Part shown: positions 12,921 to 24,782 of the stretch, one piece after another
How the letters are laid out: each line of letters opens with the position of its first letter
Position numbering within the stretch: position 1 is the stretch's first letter
From: Sipunculus nudus
Lineage: Eukaryota; Annelida; Sipuncula; Golfingiida; Sipunculidae
Assembly: GCA_026874595.1 (NCBI GenBank)
Contig: CM049308.1
Location: 46,755,327-46,819,326 of the forward strand
Direction: 5' to 3'
DNA length: 64,000 bases
Made by a program: the position numbers and the translations under genes
Notes under the pieces: model-generated
What the model was told of the DNA's origin: nothing
What the model saw: only the letters and a program-made list of their open reading frames with translations
Databases searched by the model: none

Positions 12921-14596
12921 TTTTTAGCTCAGCTGACTATAAGTCATCTGAGCTATAGTCGTGGTCCATTGTCCGTCCGTCTGTCCGTCCGTCTGTCCGT
13001 CCGTCCGTCCGTCCGTCCGTAGATGTGGCACGTTTTCAAACCGTAAGACCTAGGAATCCAAAATTCAGCATAATGTTAGATGTCCCCAAGATCTCCTACC
13101 AAGCCGAAAACTGGGTCTTTGCGACTTCATTCCTTTGAGAAATTAAGGAAAAACCTCAATTTTTTATTAAAAACCTATTTTCACACTTTAGGACTGCCTA
13201 ATATCAAAACCACTCATCTGTTTTTCCTCTTATTTCCTATAAATAATCCTCTATATAATTCCTATGTACATGCCAGAAATTAGGTCTGTATTATTTAATT
13301 TAAAAAAGTTATGGGCCCAAACATAATGCATTTTGTAAATAATCAGGAAAGAAATTTTATCACTTAACACAAAACTTGTTAAAGCTAAGCACTTTTTTTC
13401 CAGTAATATTACTTTTATTAATCAAAAATTAAATTGTATACCCAAAATTAGATCAAAATCTTTTAAATTTTTAAAAATATTAGCAAAAATAAAAAATTGG
13501 TACCTTAAATTTTGCCCAACTTTGACCATGGCATGTTTTTTTGCTGTAACTGCTGTGGATTTAATTTTCACAGCATGTTTTTGTTAGCATTTCAACTGTT
13601 AACACCAAAAATTTGAAACCAGTTGATCAAAAACTGTAGATTTTATTCAAGTTTTCAAGCACCATGTCACATATTGCTAGTGTTATGCAGTTTGCTAGAG
13701 CTCAGCTCTCGAGCTACAGCTCTGAGTTCCTTAAATTTGGCATACAGTTAGATTTCTCCAAAATCCCCTACCATGCCAAGAATTTGGTCACTAGGACTTA
13801 ATTTCTTCGAGATATCAATGAAAAACTTCATTTTTTTCATTAAAAACCCAATGTTACACTTTAAGACTGCCTAATATCAAAACCACTGATCTGACTTTGA
13901 TCATATATAATATACATATTTTTCTATACATTCACTATGCACATGCCAGAAATGATGTCAGTATTGTGTATTTTTTTTAAGTTATGGGCCCAAACATAAT
14001 GCACTTTGTAAAAAATCAAGAAATATATTTACTCCCTTAACAAGGGCATTGCTGAAGCTGGAGATTTTTTTTGTCAGGGATGTAACATTATTTAATCAAG
14101 ATTCAATTGAATACCCAAAATTAGTTCTGAATGGGAATTCAGGTAAAAATGAAAGTATATGAATACTCGTGCAAATACTTTCAAAATGTATTCATGAATA
14201 TATTCTTTAATATTATTTTAATAATCATATCAGTTATATTTCATTTTAAAAAATCATATGATTCTCTTATTATTTTTAATAAAAATTATATTTGGGACAA
14301 TATTTGTAATTTTTTTAATAAATAGTTAAACTCTTATATTATATGTTCTGCTTATAAGTTATATGGCCAAGTCAAAATCTGTGTGACAGTAGTACTCCAT
14401 TTGTTAATAAAATAAATGAAATCAATCCTCTTCCCTGTCTCCAAAGGTACTATCAAAATCATACATAAGCTAAACAACAACAACTCATAATACAGCTTAT
14501 ATTTATTACCACACAAAGCCAGCATGTGCCTCATTTCTAAATAATATTTTTTATCATATATAACAGCTGAGCGTTGTGACCCATAGGTCCCTTGTT
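12921..14596 (+). mobile_element. Family A element with A-2 core, internal deletion
   Basis: Intact left end (TTTTTAGCTCAGCTGACT), GTCY run about 12970-13020, both A-2 halves, and right end AACAGCTGAGCGTTGTGACC, CATAGGTCCCTTGTT. Near 14130 the core jumps from 'TTAGTTCTGAA' straight to 'TGGGAATTCAGGTAAAAATG', omitting about 900 bp present in the 10294 copy. Flanked on both sides by A-1 core, so it is inserted in an older A-1 array. Confidence 0.75.
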
Positions 14597-15560
14597 TACA
14601 ATTCTTCTCTCAATTTTTGATACCTTAAAAGATGTGGTCATATGTTAACAGGCAACATAATGTAACCATTGGACCTAGAAACTTCTGTCTTGACATGCAG
14701 GGAGGCCCATTAAAAGTCTTCTTTGTAACCTGGAATTAGGTCTCTGTTACCCATATTCTTTGAGCTATAGTGCTTTGAAGTACCCCCAAGAACAACTAAA
14801 AAGTTGGTACAAAAGCTCTAGTATCTCAACAAATGGTTCATTGATTGCCATGATTCTCTGCATGCATATTCATTATGGAATGTTTCATCAATTCCTGCTG
14901 ACTGGTGTATTTTCTTCGATTTTTTTATGATTTTTTTTTAAAGATGCAGTCATATGTTAACAGGGCACAAAAAGTAACCATTGGACCTAGAATCTTTTAT
15001 CTTGACATGGTGGGAGGTCAATAAAAATATCTCCGTGGAAACCTGAAATAAGGTCTCTGTTACCAATATTCTCTGAGCTATGGGGCTTATAAGCACCCCT
15101 GACATAATTGAAAATTTGATACCAAAGCAGGGCACAAATTATAACCACTGGGCCAAGAATCTTCTTACTTAAAATCCAGGAAGGTCCATGAAAAGTCTCC
15201 TTGGAAACATGAAATCAGGTCTCTGTTACCCATATTCTATGAGCAATGGGGCTTATAAGCACACCCCAGAATATTTGAAAATTGATACCAAAGTAGGGCA
15301 CAAATCATAACGATTTGACCCAGAATCTTCCCACTTGGCATCCTGAGAGTTCCTCCAAAGTTCACCCCAGAAACCTGAAATTGGGTTACTGTGACCTATA
15401 TTCTCAGGTTTTGGGGTATGTTTAAGCATCCCAGAAGTAATGAAAAATACACACAAATTGCCAGGTTCCTCAGGAAAGACTGGTTGGATTGTCATCAAAT
15501 TTAGTGTGCTAATGGGTCTTGATGAACTTAAGCTAATATGCATGAATGATGATGCCACCT
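14597..15560 (+). repeat. A-1 tandem core, right side of the split array
   Basis: Units with 'GGACCTAGAATCTT', 'GTCTCTGTTACC' and 'GGGCACAAAT' continue the A-1 core interrupted at 12920. At least three partial units (14650, 14960, 15130, 15300) are visible. The A right end that might belong to this element is at about 17733-17765, beyond a SINE and an F element. Confidence 0.55.
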
Positions 15561-15904
15561 ATATTATCTTAATCCCCTCCCATATTAAGAACAGTTTTAA
15601 ATATGTAATGTAAATGACATTTTGAGGCACTTTTCACAAAAAAGTATGAGAATTTTCCTTTTCCTTAACTATTTTCTCTGAAATGTTTAAGCATGATGTA
15701 GTAAAACTTTTTAGGGGTTTAATATAAGATATTTAGCCAAATTGGATAAAAACTTCCAATTGTTTGCAGCATGTTGATGTCAATGGTGAAAATTCAAAAT
15801 GCCATTCCACATTTATAACTTGTAAAATATAATCTTTAAAATATCATGTAATGTTCTGGGTAAAATTAATGATATTGAAGTCTTATATTAAACACAGCAT
15901 TTTA
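15561..15904. other. AT-rich intronic stretch, nothing recognised
   Basis: No open frame, terminal repeat or match to the other repeats in this window was seen in this stretch. Confidence 0.3.
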
Positions 15905-16130
15905 TTGGCTTATGTGGTCTAGGTAGGGCACAGGACTCTTGACACAAGAGCACAGATCATGAGTTTGAGTACCAATACCATGAGAAGAACCATGGGATTT
16001 TTTCATGGTCGACCCCAGTCCAGGCCATGCCTTACTCCTCAGTGTTATGACCCAATAGAGTGTAATATGAAAAGACTCCCCCCTCTTATTATAGAAACAT
16101 TTGGAACAAATCATACTGCTGTACATTAAT
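15905..16130 (+). mobile_element. tRNA-derived SINE
   Basis: The 5' part resembles a tRNA: an A-box-like TGTGGTCTAGGTAGGGCAC near 15915 and a B-box-like GAGTTTGAGTACC near 15962, spaced as in a pol III promoter. A body of about 130 bp follows ('CCCAGTCCAGGCCATGCC'), leading into AT-rich sequence with A-runs. It does not fold as a complete tRNA by eye, so a SINE fits better than a functional tRNA gene. I do not assign a named SINE family. Confidence 0.55.
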
Positions 16131-16667
16131 ATCCTCAACATATGAATAAGAAAGTAATAAACTGTGTAAAACTCAGTAATCTTATTGCTAGTGAATAAAA
16201 AAGAAATATGAAGAATGATAATTAATTGCTGTGTAAATAAAAAAAAGGAGAAATGTTACAGCTCAACAGGAGGGGGGGTTACACTGCAGGCACCCTACCC
16301 CCCTCTGGATCAACCACTGTATGGCCTATATTACCTTTTCTTCTCAGACTTTCCATTTGTTATCATTTAAGGGTGCCATTCACCTACCTTTTGAAAAAAA
16401 ATTTATGTGATGTCTGGTTTCCTCTGCGTATATATTAATGATCTAAGTATAATTTTGGTTGTGAAAAGTTCTTATATTCTGCCTTTGTGATGGATGTATG
16501 GACTTGTTTATCAACAACACGTTTGTAAACACAGTAATGTTGACAAACTAGGAAAAACACATTATCTAAGGTGGTAGGTTGCATATATGTGGGGGTAGAA
16601 AGGTAACTTGTTGCAAAACGCCATTTGCAAAGCTGTGGCTTATCTGACTTGCTGCCAGATGCCCTTG
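16131..16667. other. Intronic sequence, mostly unassigned
   Basis: AT-rich, with a short piece near 16250-16330 (G-run, then 'GGCACCCTACCCCCCTC', 'GATCAACCACTGTATGG') resembling C-run segments inside A elements. The frame at 16435-16842 (minus) runs into the F element and is not gene-like. Confidence 0.3.
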
Positions 16668-17540
16668 TTATCCCTTCACAATGAAGTTGCGAAGGGGATG
16701 TAGTAATGCCTCTGTTCATGCATCCTTCTGTCTGTCCATCCGTCTGACCGTCCTGAATAGGCTTGTTGATCAGTTTCAAGCCAAACCAAAACCTCTCATC
16801 TTGCACATATGGCTCACCCACCCTTAGATTAACCCTATCCATTTTGAGATCACAGGGTCAAAGGTCATGGCCACAGGGCCCACTTCTTGAAAAAGCTTGT
16901 AGACCCATTTAAAGCAAAACAGTTTGACCAAAACTTTTCATGTTGCACATATGGCTCACCCACCAATATATGAAGAAATCTATAGATTTTGAGGTCACGG
17001 GGTCACGGCCACAGGGCCCATTTTTGAAAAAGCTTGTTGACCCACTTAAGCTTAACCATTTGACCAAATTTCTCATCTTGCACATATGGCTCACCCACCC
17101 ATGGATGAAGACCCCTGTTGATTAAGAGGTCAAGGGGTCAAATGTCACAGCCACAGGACCACTTCTTGTAAAAACTTGTGGACCCATTTAAAGCCAAACC
17201 ATTTGACTAAAACCTTTCATTTTGCACATATGGCTCACCCACCTATGGATGAAGACCCCTTTCGATTTTGAGGTCATGGGGTGAAAGGTCATTGCCACAG
17301 TGACCACTTCTTGAAAAAGATTCTGGACCCATTTTACGCCATACTGTTTGACGAACACCTGTCAGTGTCATCTTGCTCTTATGGCTCACCCATCCATGGA
17401 TGAAGAACCCTATTTAGTTTGAGGTCAAAGGAGGGAAGGTCAAAGCCAGAGAGCTGCCCTCCTCATTTTCTCACTGTGTAATACACCCATTCTAATTATG
17501 CCCCATGCGAGGGGATGCTCCGCTTTGCAGTGCCTTTGTT
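16668..17540 (+). mobile_element. Family F Helentron-like element
   Basis: The left end TTATCCCTTCACAATGAAG pairs with GTTGCGAAGGGGATGTAG as a terminal hairpin, followed by a GTCY run ('CTGTCTGTCCATCCGTCTG'). The core is four to five units of about 143 bp, each with 'CTTGCACATATGGCTCACCC' and an AGGTCA-rich phrase. The right end has GCGAGGGGATGCTCCGC and TGCCTTTGTT. The core monomer resembles that of family C and of the A element at 22640. Confidence 0.6.
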
Positions 17541-17765
17541 GAATTTGTTTTAATTATTTTGGTGGGCCTGCACATATTATAAACACATTAATATAAACAA
17601 AACAAGCAGCCTGTGTGTGGTGATATCCATGTTTTGGGGCTATTTTTATAAAAACTCCAAGATATTACCTTTAGTTTATAGAGGTCAGATAGATGATTGG
17701 GCCCCTTTAAGATTTTACCTTCCAGGTGAACTTCAGCTGAGCACTGTGACCCATGGGTCCCTTGT
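17541..17765 (+). mobile_element. Family A right-end fragment
   Basis: It ends with CTTCAGCTGAGCACTGTGAC, CCATGGGTCCCTTGT at 17765, a clear A right terminus. The sequence before it is AT-rich and not matched to a specific core. It may be the right end of the A-1 element broken at 12887-15560. Exon 2 begins about 110 bp downstream. Confidence 0.5.
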
Positions 17766-17876
17766 CTTTAATTCTATAACTTTTGAAGTAGTGCATATAT
17801 TTTACTTAAATTTGATCAACAAATTTTGTATGATGTTGTTGGACACGTTAAAAAATATATTCTGTTTCTATTACAG

Positions 17877-17937
17877 CTGCATGCAAGAAGAGCAGAATGG
17901 ATTTATGTGATTAAAGATATCATGATGTCAATATCAG
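17877..17937 (+). CDS. MAP4K3/5-like: MAP4K3/5-like gene, CNH-domain exon 2
   Basis: This short 61-bp exon follows a TTCTATTACAG acceptor and ends before GTACTG. It starts in phase 0, directly continuing GTMEL of the previous exon, and encodes LHARRAEWIYVIKDIMMSIS plus the first base of a glycine codon. The expected family sequence here is LFPRRCTWLYVMNNCLLSIS, so alignment and phase agree over the whole exon. The upstream intron is about 9.3 kb and full of A, E and F repeats; the 3' end of an A element lies about 110 bp upstream of the acceptor. The assignment rests on matches to remembered MAP4K sequences and on phase continuity with both neighbours. Confidence 0.85.
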
Positions 17938-18148
17938 GTACTGTGTCAATTCTTCACATGAAGCTGCATGACATCAGTTACTCACTATGATCTTTTTCCT
18001 ATGCGTTAGCTGGACAGTTTCAATACTTACAGCTTGGGGTATAAAATGTTACTGAATTGAACTATTTTCAAAATTTCATCTTCACAGAGCTTAAACTGTT
18101 ATTTTTTTTCACAGAACTGGGTGAATTAACAGGTTTGCAATAATATGA

Positions 18149-18460
18149 TTAGCTCAACTGACTATAAGCGCACTTCTGGTCACTTGAGGTCAGCTGTACC
18201 AGGGTACCTCTATTGTCATGGGTCACTTTGGGGATCCAGTGCTGTGGCAGGTGTACAGTTATTCAGGCTGCCTGCATGCAGTAACCATTACAGACTCCCC
18301 CCCCCCCCCCCCCCCCCTGCTCCTCAGTCTGAGGAGGTCGAGCACTTGTAGGAAATTATGTGAAAACAGTAGAATGAATGAGCAATGACAAAGAGAGAGA
18401 AAGTAAGCCATATTTTTTAAAGATAAAACCAATACTGACAAACTTATGAAGGAATTAAGA
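18149..18460 (+). mobile_element. Family A left-end remnant joined to A interior
   Basis: It starts TTAGCTCAACTGACTATAAG, then jumps to 'CTTCTGGTCACTTGAGGTC' and 'AGGTGTACAGTTATTC', as in the interior of the A element near 6560-6660, and a C-run at 18298-18317. The microsatellite and first core half are missing. Confidence 0.45.
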
Positions 18461-19509
18461 ATTTGACGTGTTTTGATGACCTTGATGCTGACCTTTGACC
18501 TATATAAGTAATACACATACTGTTTCAATGTACAGTACGGTATGCTTAAGTGTAAAAAGTTATTCCTGCTAAATTGATGCCAGTAGAATGCTATATGCCA
18601 AACTCAATAACCAGCAAGAAGGCGAAATTGAAGATAACTGACAAATAGACTGACATAGTGACAATGTGACACAAGGTTGGGACAAGATGACTTGACCAGG
18701 TTATGAACTTCAGTATATGTAATTAAGATTTAGTCCCAGTGGAAGAAAATAAGCTCTAGTTTATGTAATTGAGATTTATAGTTTTGGAGATATGGCCAAA
18801 AAATGATATGTTGTGGAGGATTGAGTGCAGCGCCCCCTAGCGGCCATATCATGAAAATTAAAAATTCATTCTGAAATATTAGTGTGAGACATAAGATGTA
18901 CCAGTTTCAAAAGGATTCCTGAAAACTGTGGCCTGTAGATTGCTAAAGGTAAGATGCAGAAACCAGCAATCATGCAAAATTGAGGGTAACTGACGAACAT
19001 ACAGACATTCTAACAAAGCAACACAAGATTGAGGCCAGATGATCTCACCAGGTTATGGAGAAGTCCCAGTGGAAGAAAATAAGCTATAGTTTATGTAACT
19101 GAGGTTTATAGTTTTGGAGATATGGAAAAAAATCATATGTTGTGGAGGATCGAGTTCAGCACCTCCTAGTGACCATATCATAAAAATGAAAAACCACTTT
19201 CGAGATATAAGTATAAGAGATAAGATGTACCCGTTTTAAAAAGATTCCTGCAAAACTGTGGCCTGTAGATTGCTAATTGTAAAATGCAGGAACCAGCTAA
19301 CATGCGAAATTGAGGGCAACCGATCAACATACAGACATACTAATAAAGTGACACAAGATTGAGGCCACATGATCTCACCAGGTTATGGAGAAGTCCCAGT
19401 GGAAGAAAATAAGCAATAGTTTATGTAATTGAGGTTTATAGTTTTGGAGATATATAAAATAAATCATATGTTGTGGAGGATCAAGTTCAATGCCCCCTAG
19501 TGATCATAT
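18461..19509 (+). repeat. Family X 330-bp tandem array with CTCF-like motif, left part
   Basis: Units repeat at about 330 bp: the motif GCAGCGCCCCCTAGCGGCC at 18827 recurs as 'CAGCACCTCCTAGTGACC' (19158) and 'AATGCCCCCTAGTGATC' (19489). Each unit also has 'TTTATAGTTTTGGAGATATG', 'AACTGTGGCCTGTAGATTGC' and 'GACAAACATACAGACAT'-type phrases. The array is broken inside CATATCAT at 19509, and the same unit resumes at 27310. Confidence 0.75.
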
Positions 19510-20170
19510 TAGTCCAGGATCAGTTGTCATTTCATAGGAATTTCATGAAGAAAGCTGGCAACATACATCATTTTAAAGCTTATAACCTCAGCAATCTGAA
19601 AATCCATGTTGACTTTTTTTCCTACACTGTCAAGGTCACCAGACAAGGTCAAGGTCATGGCTTATAATATATTTTGAATTTAACCAGTGTCAGTTGTCAT
19701 TCCATTGGAATTTCATGAAAATAACTTGCAACATATATAATTATATAATTTTTAAGATTTTAACATTATCAATCTAAAAATCTACCTTGCAGTTTTCCCT
19801 CAACAGTTTCAAGGTCACCAAACAAGGTCAGGGTTACAGGTATTGATATTTATTGAATTTTTCATTGCCAGTTGTCATTCCTTGGGAACTTTGTGAAAAT
19901 AACTGACAATATGCATCATTTCTAAAGCTTATAACCTTGTCAGTCTAAAAACCTATGTTTCCACATTTTCTTGTTGAAATAAAGGTCATTAAACAAGGCC
20001 AAGGTCAAGGATTTTGAAATTTCTTTTTCCTTATTTTGTTATTCCTTTGGGATTTCATGAGGGGAGGGAAATGAGCATCCTTCATTTTATTAAAGCTGAC
20101 ATTCATTTTTGCAATTTCTCCCTTCAGATCCTAGGCAAAGAGACAAGGTCAAGGTCATAACTTTTAATAT
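19510..20170 (+). repeat. Left inverted repeat of the fold-back-like element
   Basis: About four subunits of about 175 bp: 'CAGTTGTCATTCCATTGG', 'TTTCATGAAAATAACT', then 'CAACATA', 'TAAAGCTTATAACCT' and 'AAACAAGGTCAAGGTCA'. It aligns, reversed, with 26640-27309 through all subunits, including 'AGAAAGCTGGCAACATACAT' in the first. Arms differ by substitutions and small indels. Confidence 0.7.
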
Positions 20171-22639
20171 TTCTAAATATATGAATATTGATGTCATTTT
20201 ACAATGCAGTTTCAAGATCAAGGGCATTCTTTGGAAGCATTTTCCTGTTGTGTAATATTTTTGCGTTTGAGCTTCATTAAGGTTCGATATCGTTAGGTCA
20301 TTAAATATCAGTGCACTGAATTGATAGTTAACGGCCAGTCTGGTTATAAGCTGTCATGCAATTTCCTCAAAAGGAGGAGACAATATATATTGTAGCTCAA
20401 GACATGGGAATTTAAATACTGCTATTTATTCTCAAGAAAGTTCGATATCAAATATTAAGGTTTAGTGCCATTTTCTATTCAACATCTGGGCCACACTTAC
20501 AAAAAACAGTACAAAAAAGAACTGTTACAATTGACATTTTGGAACAAGTATATTGTGAGACTGTGGATGACTGTCTCTGGAGCCACTGGCAAGCTTTTTG
20601 TATTTGGGCATAACTGACATATGTCAGTCTAGACACAGGCTACTAGGTAAGAACAAGGAAAGTCGATCTTAAAGCAATCCATCTATTAGGTATAAATCCA
20701 TCAATTTATTATTGTGAAGTTAAAGCTTTTATATGACTTATTACATAACACTGACTGATTACAATGAAATCTTTCAAGCTTTTAGTGACATATTTCAAAA
20801 GAACTTGTTTGGTTCAGTTTTGTTTTTTATTGTTCATCTTGACAGAGAATATTGTGGCAATGAACTACGCTATTTTGATTTTGTGATCCCATAGTACATC
20901 TTTGTTCAACAGCCTTCAACAGTTAGAAGATTTTAACTTCTAGTGTGCTCACAAGCATCTCTGTGCTCGTGTTTTACATGTCACAGTGAATTCTGGGAGT
21001 CTGATGAGCTTTCACTGGGCCCTGATAGATTTCTAGTAAGAAATTTCTAGGCTTTGGAGAGGGTTTGTGATCAAAATTTGGAAAATGGTCACAACAAGGC
21101 ACTGGAAATGCATGTTTCATGTGAAAGTTTTTTTTTTCAATTTTCCATACCATGTGAGGGGGTGGCTACCTCCCACACCCATGCCCTTCGTGCACTTATG
21201 CGCCCTCAGACTCTCTACCCTAATGCGTCACCATACCCGCTTTCAAAAAAGCTTTTTTCTGTTGTAGCTGTTATGATTTGTGCCATCTAATGTACAGATG
21301 GCCGGAGGGCCAGATGGAAGGATGATAGAAATTTAGATCTGTACATCTCATCATGATGGAAAGTCTCAGGCTGCTGAGCTGAAAACAAGAGCCCTGCATA
21401 GAAGCTCATTTATTAAAATTGTTTAAGCTAAGCTAACTTCAGTCCATTAACTTTTTATGTGATACCACATAATTTAAAAATATGTTATACCAAACCCTAA
21501 AACAGGTTCGCTGATACCTCGTTTCTTCGAGAAAAGAAGGAAGTACTGTTTTTAATTGAAAAAAAAAATGTTAGCCCTATTCAGACTTCCCATTTTCAAA
21601 TAATCCTCGGCCTTTTTATATAGTTTTAATCAAATGTACTAGCTAGCCCATTGTGAATTTTGACCCAAAAAATGTGAAGTTATTCCAGTTTTCCAGGAGA
21701 GCATGCAATTATTTAAGATCGATCAGATAACAAGGTGCGCAAATGGTCAATTAGCTGGGGTTTTTTTATTAAACAAAAAAAAATACATAAAACAAGAACA
21801 TAAAGACAGTATACAACATACAACATAAAATATATTACTTCTACATTATAAATCTGGATCGTATTATTCTTATATCAAAAGTCTCTGTTCCGGATACCTA
21901 ACATCATGTCCATCATGAATTTGATTGTAGTTGTTTATAAAACTATGATCCAATATGTTCAAAAATATGTGTTCTGTATTAATTAACAAAAGAATACATA
22001 TAACAAAAACATAAAGACAGTATACAACTTAATACATTCAATATAATTCTTCTACATATTACACCTGGATCGTATTATTCTTATATCTAAAGTCTCTGTT
22101 CAGGATAGCTGTTTGGTTTGCCTGAATATAAGGGTGCACATGCAGCAAGAGGCCTTTTCCATTGCCTGTCCACTGCCTGCAAGTGCTCAGCTGGCAGCTT
22201 GGCAATAACAGCTTAAAATGGTGTTCATTTTAAATGGGATACAAATCATTAATTAACAATAGTGAATGAGTTAAAATTGATTTCACATACCACTGTATAG
22301 TATTTTATTGATGGATAGTTCCAGATGTAATCAAGCTGTGATTAAAACGTAGGGTTTTACACAAACATTTACTCAGTCAGACGAAGAATATTTATATATA
22401 TTTATATATATTTTATATATATTTTATATATATATATATATATAATGTGAATGTTTACAATGCTCAGAAGAAGTTTGCGATGCAAAATAAACTTATTCAA
22501 ATGAATTTTACTTTTTATCTTTTTTGCATGGTTATTGGATGCAGGTTATTTTATATAATCTGTTTGCGCACAATTTCATACAATTCAACAAAAATATACA
22601 GTTTAAACAATAAAGTTTACACTTGAATTTGCAACTACA
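20171..22639. other. Unassigned interior of the fold-back-like element
   Basis: No long open frame. It includes a direct duplication of about 120 bp (21779-21898 and 21988-22107; shared 'TGGATCGTATTATTCTTATA') and a TA-rich microsatellite at about 22390-22445. A weak A-like start (AAGCTAAGCTAACTTCAGTC) lies near 21425. The 78-aa frame at 21054 has no family resemblance I can recognise. Confidence 0.35.
22390..22446. repeat. TA-rich microsatellite
   Basis: Runs of TATATATTT and TATATATA, about 57 bp. Confidence 0.8.
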
Positions 22640-24229
22640 TTTTTAGCTCAGCTGACTTTCAGTCATGCTGGGCTACAGCGATGGGTCTTTGTCCGTCGTC
22701 CTTCCGTCTGTCCGTCCGGCCGTCCGTTAGCAGGGCACAAATCGTAACCGTAGGGGCTAGGGCCATGAACCCTATGCAGTCTTAGAGGTTATAAAAAGAT
22801 CTCCTTGCAAACCTGAAATTAGGTCACTGTGACCTATATTCTCGAAGTTATGGGGTGTGTTTGCACCCCCCAGAAATAACTCTTTGAGACAAAATTTTCA
22901 TCCCAAACCTTCCATCTTTCACGTACAGCTCACCTACCAACAGGGGAAGAACCATAATTTTTCTTAGGTCAAAAGGTCAAAGGTCAAGGTCACAGGAGCC
23001 TCTTCTTTGAAAAGCCTGTGGATGCATTTTAAGCCAACCCTTTCATCCCAATTCTTTGATCTTTCACATATAGCTCACCTACTAAGTTGGAGAAGAATCC
23101 TATAGATTTTGAGGTCACAAGGTCAAAGGTCAGGGTCACAGGATCCACTTCTTTGAAAAGGTTGTGGACACATTTCAAGCTAGACTTTTCATTCCAAACC
23201 TTTCAGCACTGATATGGCTTCTCTGCCAACAGGGGAAAAGACCTGTTGATTTTGAGGTCAAAGGTCAAGTTCACAGCACCCACTTCTTGCATGGAGTAAT
23301 TTTCAGGCAAACTTTTCAATCTGTACCTTCCATCTGTCATATATGGCTTACCTACCAATAAGGGAAGAAGCCTATTGATGTTGAGGTCAAAAAGTCAAAG
23401 GTCAAGGTCACAATATTTAATTGTTCTAAATGCTTGTTAGCATATTTCAATGGTAACTGTTCAACCCAAACCTTCAGTCTTTCACATATGCCACATCTAT
23501 GCATCACTCAGTTTGACTCAAACTTCATATTTATGGGTCTTTTTGCTTGAATAAATAACTTATTGATTTTGGGGTCAGCTGGTCAGCAGGTTAAAGGTTG
23601 CAGGTCAAAGTTATTCACCCATTGGTTGCCAAGTAATTACACCAGATTTAAGTAGTTAGTAGTTACCCATCATTTAGAAAAAATCCAGTTGATATGTGGG
23701 CAAAAGGCCAAGGTCATAGGTCAGTGATGTTCACAATTACTTATTTTATAGGTCAGTGATGTTCACAATTACTTATTTTATAGACCATCTCTATTTTTCT
23801 TGTATATATAACCATCCCACCCCAGCTGGTAATCTCCCTGTGTGGCTGTAATTGTGAGTGACACTGGTGACATATGACTTCCTTTTGTTTCAGCCTATTA
23901 AGTGATAAGGATCAGTGATAAGTACCTCGTTACTTCATAACAAAAACACTGTTGTCTGAATGCTTCAGCCAGGCATTAAGACTATGAGAGTATAGTATTA
24001 AGGTTTAGCTACTGATTTATAAGATGATGGGAACATTTTGCAGTTTATTTTATGGAATCCTAGCAATAAACATAGTTTCCTAGATATCTGAATATTTTAA
24101 TATATATCACCACATATAAAAGCAAGTGTTTGTTCTCATAATATGTGGATGTGTACCTTGATTTAGGATGGCTTTTTGTTTTATTTCAAGACCCTTAGTC
24201 ATGCTTTCTGCATTTCTTTTCTTTCAGGT

Positions 24230-24334
24230 TTGGCAGTTTACCTACCCTGCTGACCCCAATGAAAAGCAGAGTGATAATAAAAAATATTGGACTTACACTT
24301 TTTACAATTGCATATCTATAAATCTGATATGAGC
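24230..24334 (+). other. Exon-like segment inside the A element (uncertain)
   Basis: A long pyrimidine tract and TTTCAG precede an open stretch encoding VWQFTYPADPNEKQSDNKKY and about 15 further residues to a stop. No clear donor site follows. The residue composition looks more protein-like than nearby repeat frames. It could be a captured exon fragment or chance; I do not recognise the family. Confidence 0.2.
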
Positions 24335-24782
24335 GCCTGGACATGCCTTTTGAATTATTTTGAGCATTCATTACTGGATAATTTTCCCCAAGTTTGGTCT
24401 CTTATTGGAGAATGTGGGATATCAAATGTCATACTTGTCAGAAATCCATTATGTCTGCCAGTTAGCCACCTTAGAAATTATTTCTTCAGTGCAGTTTCAG
24501 TAATTTTTCTTTAATGTTTGGTCCGATTTAGAGAATGTTTGTTGTCTGATTTCAGACTTGTCAAAAGTCCAATATGGCCACCAGGCAACCATCTTTTAAT
24601 TCCTTTTGATCATATTATCTCAAGAACAGTTAAAGTGAATGCAGTTGGATGTATATTCATGTAATCTTGTAAAGGATTGGGTCAAATATTTCTGAATAAA
24701 TATTACCATCATTTATAAAAGTGCAATACAGTTGGCTTGTATTGAATAAAAATTCATACAGAAGCACCTGTTTCTCAATAAT

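Noticed and set aside
16435-16842. 135-aa minus-strand frame
   Set aside because: Spans unrelated DNA, the GTCY run and the F left end; no recognisable domain, and the C-terminal part lies in non-repeat AT-rich sequence.
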